This document shows, one piece after another, positions 1 to 7,820 of a DNA stretch of 23,853 bases. A model generated the notes under the pieces. The model worked only from the letters and a program-made list of their open reading frames with translations, was not told where the DNA came from and did not search any database. The stretch spans positions 1 through 23,853 of the forward strand of contig CAYTTA010000040.1 of assembly GCA_964440655.1 (NCBI GenBank), given 5' to 3'. The position numbers and the translations under genes are program-made. The DNA comes from CAYTTA01 sp964440655. Its GTDB lineage: Bacteria > Bacteroidota > Rhodothermia > Balneolales > Balneolaceae. Position 1 is the stretch's first letter, and each line of letters begins with the position of its first letter.

Positions 1-214
1 TGGAGACGGCGATGTTCATGATGTTGGTCTCGACCCCCAGATCCTCCGCCATGACGGGAGCGATGTTCAGCGTCGTCTGCGCGAAGAGCCAGAAAGCCAG
101 CACTCCGAAGATGATCCCGAAGAGAACCTTGTCGTTGCCCGTGAAAGTGGTGGTGTCTGATGAGCCGGCGGGGCTGCCGGAGGAACCGTCCCGGATGGTT
201 TTTTGATCGGACAT
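1..214 (-). CDS. MFS multidrug-type transporter (DHA2-like), N-terminal fragment
   Basis: The minus strand opens with ATG at 214 and stays open to the window edge, giving about 71 residues. After a hydrophilic head of some 25 residues (Asp, Gly, Ser, Thr rich) comes the first membrane segment, FGIIFGVLAFWLFAQTTLNI, followed by APVMAEDLGV. A hydrophobic helix with this NIAP..M..DLG continuation is typical of the first helix of DHA2-like major facilitator drug exporters. The protein would sit in the inner membrane as a proton-driven exporter; the substrate cannot be inferred. The rest of the gene lies outside the window. It is divergent from the MATE exporter at 629. No Shine-Dalgarno is obvious; the leader is A/C rich. 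Confidence 0.75.
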   Translation of the reverse strand, partial: MSDQKTIRDGSSGSPAGSSDTTTFTGNDKVLFGIIFGVLAFWLFAQTTLNIAPVMAEDLGVETNIMNIAVS

Positions 215-628
215 ATGGTTAACTTTGGTTGATGTGCCCTGAGGCACCCGTGATGTGCTTTTAATGCGCCTGCCTCCTTGTGCGGCCCGCCCCGACACCG
301 AAGCCGAGGTCCGGGAATGACACCCCGGCACAGTCGTCACCATGGCTTGGGGGGAAGTGCCCGGACTCCCTGCAGAAGCCGGAGCTGCCGGAGCATTTTA
401 CGCGCAAGAAATTGTTTCACATGGCGTTGCGCCTCTTGCAATATGCAACAGAAGATCCGATTTCTCCACACTCATATGAGAGGGATCAAAAAAAATTGAA
501 CAATCCGGCGCATATGGTGACCGTAGGGGAAAAGAAGGGCAGGACCTGACGGACCGGGTTCGACGATCCGGGTTCGACGGACCAGGTCCTCCGGACCTCC
601 CCCGCCCCTGCCGCAACAGCAGAACTCC
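215..628. other. Divergent intergenic region (414 bp), no gene seen
   Basis: This region separates the minus-strand MFS fragment from the plus-strand MATE gene and should carry both promoters. I find no convincing protein in it: the short open frames have no family-like motifs and overlap each other. It holds a small palindrome, TTGCA-ATA-TGCAA (436-448), a possible operator, and the structured repeat block at 541-590 described separately. No clear promoter could be assigned. Confidence 0.6.
541..590 (+). repeat. Hairpin enclosing a 12-bp direct repeat in the MATE leader
   Basis: The 8-bp arms AGGACCTG (541-548) and CAGGTCCT (583-590) are perfectly complementary. The 34-nt loop holds two exact copies of CCGGGTTCGACG at 554-565 and 568-579, a 14-bp period. 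The block ends 38 bases before the GTG start of the MATE gene, so it would lie in its leader if transcription starts upstream. A role in regulation is possible but unproven; it matches no riboswitch class that I know. Confidence 0.45.
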
Positions 629-1978
629 GTGTTAGAAAAAATCCAGCGCAGGTTCCCCAACCACCTGCAGATCATACGCCTGGCGATCCCCATCATACTG
701 GCCAACCTTTCGGCGCCGCTTCTGGGGCTTGTCGATACGGCCACCATCGGGCAGACCGGTGTGGCCGCCGAGCTTGGCGGAGTGGCCCTTGCAACGGTGC
801 TTTTCAATTTTGTCTACTGGGCATTCGCTTTTCTCCGGATGGGCACGACCGGTTTTATCGCTCAGGCCCAGGGGGCCTCCGATCGCGAGGAGATTCTGGC
901 GGTACTCTACCGCTCCCTCCTTCTCGGCGTGTCGATCGGCCTGGTGCTGATCCTGTTCCAGCACCCCATCGAGAGAACAGCCCTCTGGCTGCTGAGCGGA
1001 AGCGAGGAGGTGGAGGGGTTTGTCTCCGACTATTACCGGATCCGGATCTGGGGAGCCCCTGCAACGCTGATCACTTACGCGCTGCTTGGAACCCTGATCG
1101 GAATGGGTTGGACCCGGGAGCTCATGTGGGTCCAGCTTCAGCTCAACGGGCTCAACATCCTGCTCAATATCTGGTTTGTCCTGGGCTTGGGAATGGGGAT
1201 CCGCGGTATCGCCCTGGGTACGCTTCTTTCGGAGATCGCGGCCATGATTTTTGCCTGGCATCTGATGCGGCGCAACCTGAAGCTGGCACATCCCTGGCAG
1301 CGGCTCAAGGAGCTCTGGAGCAGAATTCTGAACCGTGAAAGGATCGTTGCACTGATTCGTGTGAACCGGGATATCATGCTCAGAACCCTGGCCCTTCTGG
1401 GGGGATTTGCCTGGTTTGCCGACTACGGGGCGAGACTGGGCGATGCGACTCTGGCGGCGAATCATGTGCTGCTGCAATTTGTAACAATGTCCGCCTTCTT
1501 CCTGGACGGTTATGCCCATGTGGTGGAGATGCTCTCCGGAAAGAGCATCGGGGCGCGGGACCGTAGCGAGTTTATCCGGCAGATGCGGGACTCCTCACAA
1601 CTGGCCGGTGGCACTGCACTCCTGTTGGGTGTCGGGATCATACTTGCCGGTCCCCTGGCGATCCCTCTGCTGGTTCAGGACACGCAGGTCATTGAAATCG
1701 CCCGACAGCATGTTCACTGGGCCGGCATCTACATCTTCTTTTCGTTTGCCGCTTTTCAGCTGGACGGCCTCTTTATCGGGGCAACCCGAAGCCGGGAGAT
1801 GCGAAACGCCATGATTCTCTCCTTTCTCATTCTCATCGGGGCGGGAACGCTGCTTACCGCCCGGTTCGGAAATACAGGGCTCTGGATCTCCTTCACCCTG
1901 TTTGTCATCGCACGGGGAGCCACCATGGCCGCCTATTTTCCCGCATTGCTGCGCGAGCTTTTCCCCTCTCCGTCGTGA
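629..1978 (+). CDS. MATE family efflux transporter (DinF-like)
   Basis: The 449-residue product has the length and the roughly twelve membrane helices of multidrug and toxin extrusion (MATE) transporters, inner-membrane antiporters that use sodium or protons to export cationic drugs. The first helix carries LLGLVDTATIGQTG; its Asp at residue 36 matches the N-lobe Asp needed for cation coupling in DinF-type MATEs. The stretch with AANHVLLQF and FFLDGYAHVVEMLSGKSIG (around residues 272-310) is the second-half hallmark of the DinF subfamily, as distinct from NorM. Translation starts at GTG 629 with no clear Shine-Dalgarno; no upstream in-frame start gives a better N-terminus. The gene stands alone on the plus strand and converges with the PagL-like gene. 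Substrate unknown. Confidence 0.9.
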   Translation: MLEKIQRRFPNHLQIIRLAIPIILANLSAPLLGLVDTATIGQTGVAAELGGVALATVLFNFVYWAFAFLRMGTTGFIAQAQGASDREEILAVLYRSLLLGVSIGLVLILFQHPIERTALWLLSGSEEVEGFVSDYYRIRIWGAPATLITYALLGTLIGMGWTRELMWVQLQLNGLNILLNIWFVLGLGMGIRGIALGTLLSEIAAMIFAWHLMRRNLKLAHPWQRLKELWSRILNRERIVALIRVNRDIMLRTLALLGGFAWFADYGARLGDATLAANHVLLQFVTMSAFFLDGYAHVVEMLSGKSIGARDRSEFIRQMRDSSQLAGGTALLLGVGIILAGPLAIPLLVQDTQVIEIARQHVHWAGIYIFFSFAAFQLDGLFIGATRSREMRNAMILSFLILIGAGTLLTARFGNTGLWISFTLFVIARGATMAAYFPALLRELFPSPS

Positions 1979-2119
1979 GTCGGTTTTTCCGAGATCTCCG
2001 AGATACATTAACAACAGTGACAACCGTGCAGGGTGGCGCGGAGACGGGGTTGCGACTGACTGAACAGGGACAGGGTGGGCGACTTGGGCGACCTTTTTCT
2101 GTTGCCCTTCAAAGCAGAA

Positions 2120-2671
2120 TCAGAAAATCCAGACAACGCTGAGATGGTCCACTCCCGGGTTCCATCGGCCCAATAGTCCGAATCCGTTGGAGACGTGGCT
2201 GTAGGCGATGCGCAAACGGCGGTATTGATACCCTGCCTCCAACAGAAAGTTGATCTGCGAGCCGTGCCGGATCGGAAACGGCCTGTGGAAGAGCATCATC
2301 CCTCCCTTGAAATACTCCCTCCACCTTGCCGGGGTCCAGGAGAGAGCAAACGCCCCCTGGGAGGGTGAGTCAACAAGCATCAAACCCTGCCGGATGACAC
2401 GATATCTGGCCTCTCTCCAGGGATGGTAGAAGTGAACGCCGAACTCCCGGTAGAAGAGTGAAAACTCCGCCATGGCCGGTGTCTTCCCCCATAGTTTGGA
2501 GGATGTCGGGGCGACTTTCAGATAAATGGGACTCCTTGCGCCAGTCGTGTCCGCAACGGACACCATGCCGGGTCGCGCCTGAAGGATGCACGGTAACAGA
2601 ATCAGCCCCAGAAAGGCCCCGAGCATCCCGGACTGAACGATCCGGCTCTCCATCTGTCTGTTCTTCTGCAT
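2120..2671 (-). CDS. PagL-like lipid A deacylase / acyloxyacyl hydrolase family outer-membrane protein
   Basis: The 183-residue protein has a hydrophobic secretion signal ending near ILQARP (about residue 33) and ends in an outer-membrane-type terminal Phe (VVWIF). Near the C-terminus it has YSHVSNGFGLLGRWNPGVD. The H-x-S-N...NPG arrangement (His159, Ser161, Asn162) is the signature of PagL-type lipid A 3-O-deacylases, which remove an acyl chain from lipid A in the outer membrane using a His-Ser-Glu triad. The acidic residue is not an obvious Glu here; Asp175 follows NPGV. ATG 2671 is preceded by GGGAGAGG, a good ribosome site, and a stop lies just upstream in frame. It follows hmuV by 110 bp on the same strand but probably has its own promoter. 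Family call moderate; activity unverified. Confidence 0.6.
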   Translation of the reverse strand: MQKNRQMESRIVQSGMLGAFLGLILLPCILQARPGMVSVADTTGARSPIYLKVAPTSSKLWGKTPAMAEFSLFYREFGVHFYHPWREARYRVIRQGLMLVDSPSQGAFALSWTPARWREYFKGGMMLFHRPFPIRHGSQINFLLEAGYQYRRLRIAYSHVSNGFGLLGRWNPGVDHLSVVWIF

Positions 2672-2698
2672 ACGCCTCTCCCGGCCGAGTTCAACTCA

Positions 2699-2728
2699 TG
2701 CATACAACTTCGCCCTCCGTTGTGACAA
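2699..2728 (-). promoter_or_regulatory. Possible sigma-70-like promoter of the PagL-like gene
   Basis: Read on the minus strand, TTGTCA (2723-2728, five of six matches to TTGACA) is followed after 18 bases by TATGCA (2699-2704), a weak -10. An 8-bp inverted repeat, CCTCCGTT (2714-2721) and AACGGAGG (2761-2768), overlaps the site and could be an operator or an mRNA stem. Promoters of this phylum often deviate from the E. coli consensus, so this is tentative. Confidence 0.25.
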
Positions 2729-2781
2729 ATACCGGCGAGGGATGGAGATTAAAGGATTCTAACGGAGGTTGAGAGGTAAAA

Positions 2782-3648
2782 TCAGCTCCCGGTTTTCCAG
2801 GGTTCATGCATCATCGGGCGGGAACGGAGCTTCCCCTTTTCCGGGCGCCGGAAAACCGCCGAACCGGGGGAGGAGATCACCAGAGGGCAGTGATGAAAGG
2901 GGTGATGCATGATCTCGACGGGGCAGTCGAACGCCATCTCGATGATCTCTCTCTTGAAAACCTCATGCGGCGATCCCAGTGCGTGTGTCCTTCCCTCTTT
3001 CATGATATGAATCTGATCGGCATACTGGGCAGCCAGGTTCAGATCGTGCAGGATCATCAGCACCGCCATTCCTTTCCTCGAGAGATTCCGGATCAGATGC
3101 ATGAGCGAGTGCTGATGGGAGAGATCAAGACTGGAGAGGGGTTCGTCCAGCAAAAGCGCACAGGGGAGCCGATTCTCCATCGGTTCCCGGAGCTGGGCAA
3201 GCATCCGAGCAAACTGGACCCGCTGTTTCTCTCCCCCGGAGAGGGTAAGAAAGTCTCGGTCGGACAGATGGTCCACTCCGGCACGGGCCATGCACTCCAG
3301 TGCGATCTCCCGGTCGCGCGCCGTCTCCACTCCCCGCGTGTGGGGAATCCGTCCCATCAGCACCACATCAAGAGCCGGAAAGGAGAAGGAGAGGGTCAAG
3401 TTCTGCATCATCACCGCCCGCTGCCGGGCCAGCATGGGGGGAGGGATGGAGGAGAGATCCCTGCCTCCAACCGTAACCCTTCCCGATACGGGCCGGATAT
3501 CTCCGCTCATCGTTTTGAGGAAGGTCGACTTGCCCGCTCCGTTCTTTCCCACAATCACGGAGAACTTTCCGGGCTCCAGCCGCATTGAAACATTTTTCAC
3601 CAGGGGCTTCCCGTCTACCTCGACGGTGATATTTTCAGCATGAATCAT
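2782..3648 (-). CDS. hmuV: Haem ABC transporter ATP-binding protein HmuV
   Basis: This is the cytoplasmic ATPase that powers haem import through HmuU. All nucleotide-binding motifs are present and intact: Walker A GKNGAGKST (34-42), Q-loop Gln82, signature LSGGEKQR (136-143), Walker B ALLLDEP (164-170), D-loop SSLD (172-175) and H-loop His201 in LHDLN. The tail MHHPFHHCP is histidine rich and the last ~30 residues are basic and variable. The 288-residue length is slightly above the usual 255-270 because of this tail. ATG 3648 is preceded by AAAGAGG about 6 bases upstream. It follows hmuU by 25 bp, so the two are co-transcribed. The haem specificity is inferred from the neighbours HmuS, HmuT and HmuY. 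Confidence 0.93.
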   Translation of the reverse strand: MIHAENITVEVDGKPLVKNVSMRLEPGKFSVIVGKNGAGKSTFLKTMSGDIRPVSGRVTVGGRDLSSIPPPMLARQRAVMMQNLTLSFSFPALDVVLMGRIPHTRGVETARDREIALECMARAGVDHLSDRDFLTLSGGEKQRVQFARMLAQLREPMENRLPCALLLDEPLSSLDLSHQHSLMHLIRNLSRKGMAVLMILHDLNLAAQYADQIHIMKEGRTHALGSPHEVFKREIIEMAFDCPVEIMHHPFHHCPLVISSPGSAVFRRPEKGKLRSRPMMHEPWKTGS

Positions 3649-3673
3649 CTGTTGCCTCTTTAAATCCAGGCTT

Positions 3674-4765
3674 TTATAGGAAATTTGTCTCCCTGTTTCT
3701 CATCAGGAGCCACAGGAAAAAGGGGGCGCCCGTCGCCGCGGTGATCACGCCGATCGGAAGCTCGGCAGGGGCGACCACCGTTCGGGCAACCAGATCCGAA
3801 CCGAGAAGAAGAAGCCCTCCGAGGAGGGCGGATCCCGGTATGAGAAAACGGTGATCGGGACCGATCCAGAGCCGTATGATGTGAGGGACCACCAGGCCGA
3901 CAAATCCGATGATACCGCTTACGGAGACAGCCGCTCCGACCGCGACCCCCACCAGCAGGATGATGGTTTTCTTGAGCCGTTCCACCCGGATTCCCAGATG
4001 GCCTGCCTCCGCCTCTCCCAGCAGGATGGCGTTGAGCCCGCGGGAGAGTCCCGGCAGCAGGAAGATGGCCGCCAGAAGAAAGGGAAGGACCACCAGAACG
4101 GTGCTCCACATCGCCCCACCAAGACTACCCAGGGTCCAGAACGTAAAATCACGCAGCTGGCCGTCATCAGCCATGAAGATCATGAATCCAATCGCCGCAT
4201 TGGCCATCGCATTGATGGCGATCCCGGCCAGCAGCATGGTGGTCACGCTGGTCCGGCCGAAACGGGTCGAGAGACGGTAGACCATGACGGTGGCCAGAGT
4301 GCCTCCGGCGAAAGCGGCGACCGGAACGAGCCAGGAGCCGAGAAGCTCGAGGAGGGGATGGGTGAGGCTCTCCAGGAGCACAAGACAGAGAGCCGTGGCC
4401 AGGGCCGCACCGCTGGAGATCCCGATCAGGCCCGGGTCGGCCAGGGGGTTTCGGAACAACCCCTGCATGGCGGCGCCGGAGATGGCCAGAGCCGCGCCTA
4501 CAAGAAGCGCCAGGATCACCCTTGGCAGCCGGATTCCCAGCAAAATGGAGCGCTGCATCTCATCGACCGGCTCCCGCAGGGAAACACCAGCCTGATCGAG
4601 CAGGATGGCAACCACATCCCCCGGCGGAATCGATACCGCCCCGATTCCGGTCGAAAGCAGGGCCACCCAGAAGAGTGCCAGGAAGAGTCCGGCCAGAACC
4701 AGAACGGAGGTCCGCACCCTGGGAGCCGAACGCATCAGCCCGATCCATGTGGTTATCGTATTCAC
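3674..4765 (-). CDS. hmuU: Haem ABC transporter permease HmuU (FecCD/BtuC family)
   Basis: The 363-residue, highly hydrophobic protein belongs to the FecCD/BtuC permease family with about ten membrane helices. Family landmarks are RLPRVILALLVGAALAISGA, AAMQGLFRNPLADPGLIG, and the cytoplasmic coupling region GIIGFVGLVVPHIIRLWIGPDHR that docks onto the ATPase. It forms the inner-membrane channel for haem with HmuV and receives haem from HmuT. Translation starts at GTG 4765, only one base after the TAG of hmuT (TAGAGTG), with the strong GAGGGAGA ribosome site lying inside the end of hmuT. This indicates translational coupling. No anomalies seen. Confidence 0.93.
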   Translation of the reverse strand: MNTITTWIGLMRSAPRVRTSVLVLAGLFLALFWVALLSTGIGAVSIPPGDVVAILLDQAGVSLREPVDEMQRSILLGIRLPRVILALLVGAALAISGAAMQGLFRNPLADPGLIGISSGAALATALCLVLLESLTHPLLELLGSWLVPVAAFAGGTLATVMVYRLSTRFGRTSVTTMLLAGIAINAMANAAIGFMIFMADDGQLRDFTFWTLGSLGGAMWSTVLVVLPFLLAAIFLLPGLSRGLNAILLGEAEAGHLGIRVERLKKTIILLVGVAVGAAVSVSGIIGFVGLVVPHIIRLWIGPDHRFLIPGSALLGGLLLLGSDLVARTVVAPAELPIGVITAATGAPFFLWLLMRNRETNFL

Positions 4766-4766
4766 T

Positions 4767-5768
4767 CTACTCTCCCTCTTCGGATGCCACTTCCATGGCC
4801 GGATGCAGGATCTTCATCAGATCCAGAACCGCCGTTCCCATCCGGGGCCCGAAACCGAGCAGATAATTCCCGTCCATGGCATGGATCCGGTTGTTCTTTG
4901 CCGCAGAGGTGAGCCCGACACCCGGAGTCTTCAGAATCCCCTCCACACCACCGATCAGCTGCATTCCGCGATTCATCATCAGGATGAAATCGGGATTGGC
5001 GGCGACGACCGCTTCCGCCGTGAGGGGACGGTACCCGCTGAAGGAGTCGAAGGCGTTCCGTCCGCCGGCCAGTCCGATCATCGTCGCGGCCGATGTCTCC
5101 AGTCCCGCAATCATCATGGCGGTGGGGCTGTGGGCATAGATGAAGAGCACGGTCGGAGGGGAATCCACCTCCCGCCGAAGAGACTCCGCTCTTGCAAGCT
5201 CCTCCCGCATACGGCCGACGATCTCATTGGCTTCTGCGCGCCGGTTCAGAACCTCCCCCAGTTTCTCCACCCGGGCGGTCGCCCCCTCCACCGATTCGTC
5301 GGAGGGGAGCATCACGATGGATACCCCGGTCTGCCGGATCTGCCGGATCACCGGTCCGGGACCGGCATCATCGCTTGCCACTATGAGGGTGGGGCGCATG
5401 GAGAGAACCCCTTCTGCCGAGAGATTGCGGGTGAAAGGGACTTTGGGCAGCAGTGCCGCAGCCTCCGGATAGAGGCTGGACTCATCCACCGCCACCAGGT
5501 TGTCTCCCGCCCCGAGCGCATAGATCGTTTCAGTCACCGCGCTGCCGATCGAGACGATCCGTGACAGGTCATACCGGGGCGTATCGTGAGACATCGACTG
5601 CCCCGTTGTGCGTGACATGGACTGCTCCATGGAACGCGAGGTTGACTGCGGCGTTGACTGCGGCGTTGACTGCGAGGCAACTTCTCCGGGCATCAGGAGC
5701 AGAAGGCCGGCACAAAGGATGATGGCCAGGCAGCTCCCGATGAGCCGGCAGTAGATATCAGATGCCAT
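4767..5768 (-). CDS. hmuT: Periplasmic haem-binding protein HmuT
   Basis: A cluster-A periplasmic binding protein that delivers haem to HmuUV. After a signal peptide (helix LIGSCLAIILCAGLLLLMPG) comes a Ser/Thr/Gln/Met-rich linker of about 35 residues built from STPQ-like units, then the binding fold: RIVSIGSAVTETIYALGAGD, VAVDESSLYPEA with a Tyr where HmuT-type proteins have a haem ligand, LSAEGVLSMRPTLIVASDDAGPG, and the second lobe GYRPLTAEAVVAANPDFIL. I chose ATG 5768 because GGAG sits 6 bases upstream; an in-frame ATG at 5780 would add four residues (MEQR). Either way the gene overlaps the end of hmuS (by 11 or 23 bp), indicating coupling. Confidence 0.9.
   Translation of the reverse strand: MASDIYCRLIGSCLAIILCAGLLLLMPGEVASQSTPQSTPQSTSRSMEQSMSRTTGQSMSHDTPRYDLSRIVSIGSAVTETIYALGAGDNLVAVDESSLYPEAAALLPKVPFTRNLSAEGVLSMRPTLIVASDDAGPGPVIRQIRQTGVSIVMLPSDESVEGATARVEKLGEVLNRRAEANEIVGRMREELARAESLRREVDSPPTVLFIYAHSPTAMMIAGLETSAATMIGLAGGRNAFDSFSGYRPLTAEAVVAANPDFILMMNRGMQLIGGVEGILKTPGVGLTSAAKNNRIHAMDGNYLLGFGPRMGTAVLDLMKILHPAMEVASEEGE
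5641..5676 (-). repeat. Three 12-bp tandem repeats in the HmuT linker
   Basis: On the plus strand GTTGACTGCGGC occurs at 5641-5652 and 5653-5664, with a third copy, GTTGACTGCGAG, at 5665-5676. In the hmuT reading frame they encode STPQSTPQ-type residues. The unit is a multiple of three, so copy-number change would lengthen or shorten the linker without breaking the frame. Confidence 0.8.
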
Positions 5769-6963
5769 TCGTTGCTCCATTCTGACCGTTCACTCCATTT
5801 GACGCGGAAACATTCACCACATCCCCGGTCACTGCGGGTGCCTCCGAACCGTATCCATTTCCACCGGCTCCCTCTGCTCCATGCCCGTTTACTGCAAGGG
5901 CGGACCGGATCTCCAGAGCGAGCTGCCTCCATTCGGGAAATTCGGGTCGCCCCGGTTTCCTCTCGCCAAAGAAGGTGGCGATCAGATCACCGTTCGAATC
6001 GAACACCTCCAGGGAGGTGACCACTCCATCCTCGGTCGGCTTTTCCACTACCCAGGACTCGGCGATCCTGTCATGCCGCAGATGGAGGTTGAAATCGGGG
6101 TCGAGCACATTAAGCCAGGCATCCTTTTCCACAATTCTCCTCACCGGCCCGCTGTGGATCTGTACCATGCCCGGATTGCCCACAAAGACCATGATCGGCA
6201 CTTCGCGCTCGGATGCGGTATGGAGAACCGTGCGGGTGGCCTCGTTGGAAACCGGCCAGGCGAATTCATCCCGGGCCAGCTCCACCGCACCGGTCCTGCT
6301 GATCTTGTATTTGAGCAGCATCGGAAAGAAGTCATGGGTATCCTTCAGCCCCGCCCACTCATGGAGAAAGGCATCCCGGTCCACCTCTTCGGGGGGGAGG
6401 GTTTTCTTCCGGGTCAGGCCGGACTGAACCACCACGCCGGGGGTCTGATCCTCATGGCGGAACTCCTCCACCAGCCGGTCGAATTCCTCCCTGCGGGCCA
6501 GATCCTTCAGATAGATCTTGTGCACCGCTTCACCCTTCTTGTCGAAGAACTGAAGACTCAGCATGGTGCCCATTGGATTTTCGACGGGAAAGGCGAATCC
6601 GAACCCCCACCGCTTGTGGAACACCCGAAGGTCGATCCGGCTGTCGAGGACCAGCCCGGCATGTCCCTCGAAAGAGACGTTCCGGTAGACACCGGTTTTT
6701 TCGTGAACCGCCGATTCGTTTCTCGTCAGGGCCATGAGAGGTCCGAGCGATTCGAGCCGATGAAAGATTGCCTCCCATTTTTTCTGCAAGCGGACAACTT
6801 TCGCTCCGTCACAGGCTGAGGCGATCAGTTCCGCTTCGCTGATCCCGATCCGTCCGGCAATGTCCCGGTTACGCAACCGCGGTTCGTTTTTTTTAATCTC
6901 GTCCCAGCGGGCACGAATCTCCCCGGGGTGAAGGGTTTTGTTCGTTTCGCTTTTCATTTCCAT
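5758..6963 (-). CDS. hmuS: HmuS/ChuS/PhuS-type haem-degrading or haem-carrier protein
   Basis: A two-repeat cytoplasmic haem protein that accepts imported haem and either degrades it or passes it to haem oxygenase. The N-terminal repeat has WEAIFHRLESLGPLMALTRN. The C-terminal repeat has the highly conserved KDTHDFFPML, IMVFVGNPGMVQIHSGPV, WLNVLDPDFNLHL and AESWVVEKPTEDGVVTSLE. His210 in KDTH lies where I place the axial haem ligand His209 of Pseudomonas PhuS. The family core ends near residue 357; a further tail of ~44 residues, rich in Gly, Asn, Ala and Val with repeated NG pairs, is not part of the family. ATG 6963 has no clear Shine-Dalgarno; Met3 is an alternative start. It lies 48 bp after hmuY and overlaps hmuT. 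Confidence 0.93.
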   Translation of the reverse strand: MEMKSETNKTLHPGEIRARWDEIKKNEPRLRNRDIAGRIGISEAELIASACDGAKVVRLQKKWEAIFHRLESLGPLMALTRNESAVHEKTGVYRNVSFEGHAGLVLDSRIDLRVFHKRWGFGFAFPVENPMGTMLSLQFFDKKGEAVHKIYLKDLARREEFDRLVEEFRHEDQTPGVVVQSGLTRKKTLPPEEVDRDAFLHEWAGLKDTHDFFPMLLKYKISRTGAVELARDEFAWPVSNEATRTVLHTASEREVPIMVFVGNPGMVQIHSGPVRRIVEKDAWLNVLDPDFNLHLRHDRIAESWVVEKPTEDGVVTSLEVFDSNGDLIATFFGERKPGRPEFPEWRQLALEIRSALAVNGHGAEGAGGNGYGSEAPAVTGDVVNVSASNGVNGQNGATNGI

Positions 6964-7011
6964 GGTCGATTCATTGGATGTTGGCGTTGGCTTGTCATTT
7001 TCCGGTTGCGG

Positions 7012-7662
7012 CTATTTCAGTTCCCGGACTCCCTCTGCCAGCTGGATCGCATAGCGGAAGGTGAAGTACTGCTCGGCCGGCCTTGTCTGCAGGTTGGCGA
7101 ACTCTTCACTGGAGGGATCGGGGTTCCCCTTGTAGTAGCTCAAAATCTGGACTTTGCCATAGTGCTTTCCATCGGCGGTCCTGATCACGATGGTCTGCTC
7201 CTCTTTGGCCAGAATGGCATGTACGGGTGAACCCGTCTGTCCGGTGTAGTTGTACCATCCGGCGATGGCATTGGCCTCAACCGTATCTGTCTCGTATCCC
7301 TCCGCGGGCGCGATCTGCACCTCATCGAAAGGAACATCAAGCAATACGGCACCCGCCTGCCCTTCACCGTTCACACCGCCGTTCAGAATGATGCGGGTTC
7401 CGGAAAATCCGATGTCCCAGTTGAATCCGTCCGCATCCGCGGCCTGGACGACCTGACCACTCTTCAGGCTGAAGAGGACATAGTCGTTCTCTTCCGAAGT
7501 GCGGTCGTACGGCGCATGGAGGTCTTCGATCCGATGGACCTCCACCTCGGGATCGGACGGTCCGTCATCGGTTCCGGCGGGATTGTCCGTGCATGCGGTG
7601 ACAAGAAGTGCGGGAATTGCGGCAAATGCTGCGAACTGAAGGCTCCGTTTGAGTCGTTGCAT
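7012..7662 (-). CDS. hmuY: HmuY-like haem-binding surface lipoprotein
   Basis: The 216-residue protein starts with a lipoprotein signal, ALLVTACTDN, with lipobox Cys24. The mature part has the HmuY-family pattern NWDIGFSGTRIILNGGVNGEGQAGA followed by FDEVQIAP, and a late strand IVIRTADGKHYGKVQILSYY. HmuY proteins of Bacteroidota are outer-membrane or secreted haemophores that take haem from host or environmental haemoproteins and hand it to the HmuR receptor. Position directly after the receptor gene and before hmuS matches that role. The axial residues of Porphyromonas HmuY (two His) cannot be placed with certainty; candidates are the His in SPVHAI and in GKHYGK. No Shine-Dalgarno precedes ATG 7662; the leader is A/C rich (CATCAACCAAA). 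Confidence 0.85.
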   Translation of the reverse strand: MQRLKRSLQFAAFAAIPALLVTACTDNPAGTDDGPSDPEVEVHRIEDLHAPYDRTSEENDYVLFSLKSGQVVQAADADGFNWDIGFSGTRIILNGGVNGEGQAGAVLLDVPFDEVQIAPAEGYETDTVEANAIAGWYNYTGQTGSPVHAILAKEEQTIVIRTADGKHYGKVQILSYYKGNPDPSSEEFANLQTRPAEQYFTFRYAIQLAEGVRELK

Positions 7663-7820
7663 AGGGGTCTTTGATTGGTTAGAGATGTTTTGGTTGATGA
7701 TTTGGGTTGATTTTTCCGCAAATGGCCCTTTTTCAAAGCGGTTGATTCAGTGGCCTTCCATCATCCGGGATTGCTTCCTTTACCCGGGTGGAACGGTAGC
7801 AGGACGCCGCTGCCAGCCAA

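Noticed and set aside
1979..2119. Terminator between the convergent MATE and PagL-like genes
   Set aside because: GGGCGAC and GTTGCCC around 2087-2108 can pair with a G-U, but the only T-run is in the loop, so I do not call a terminator.
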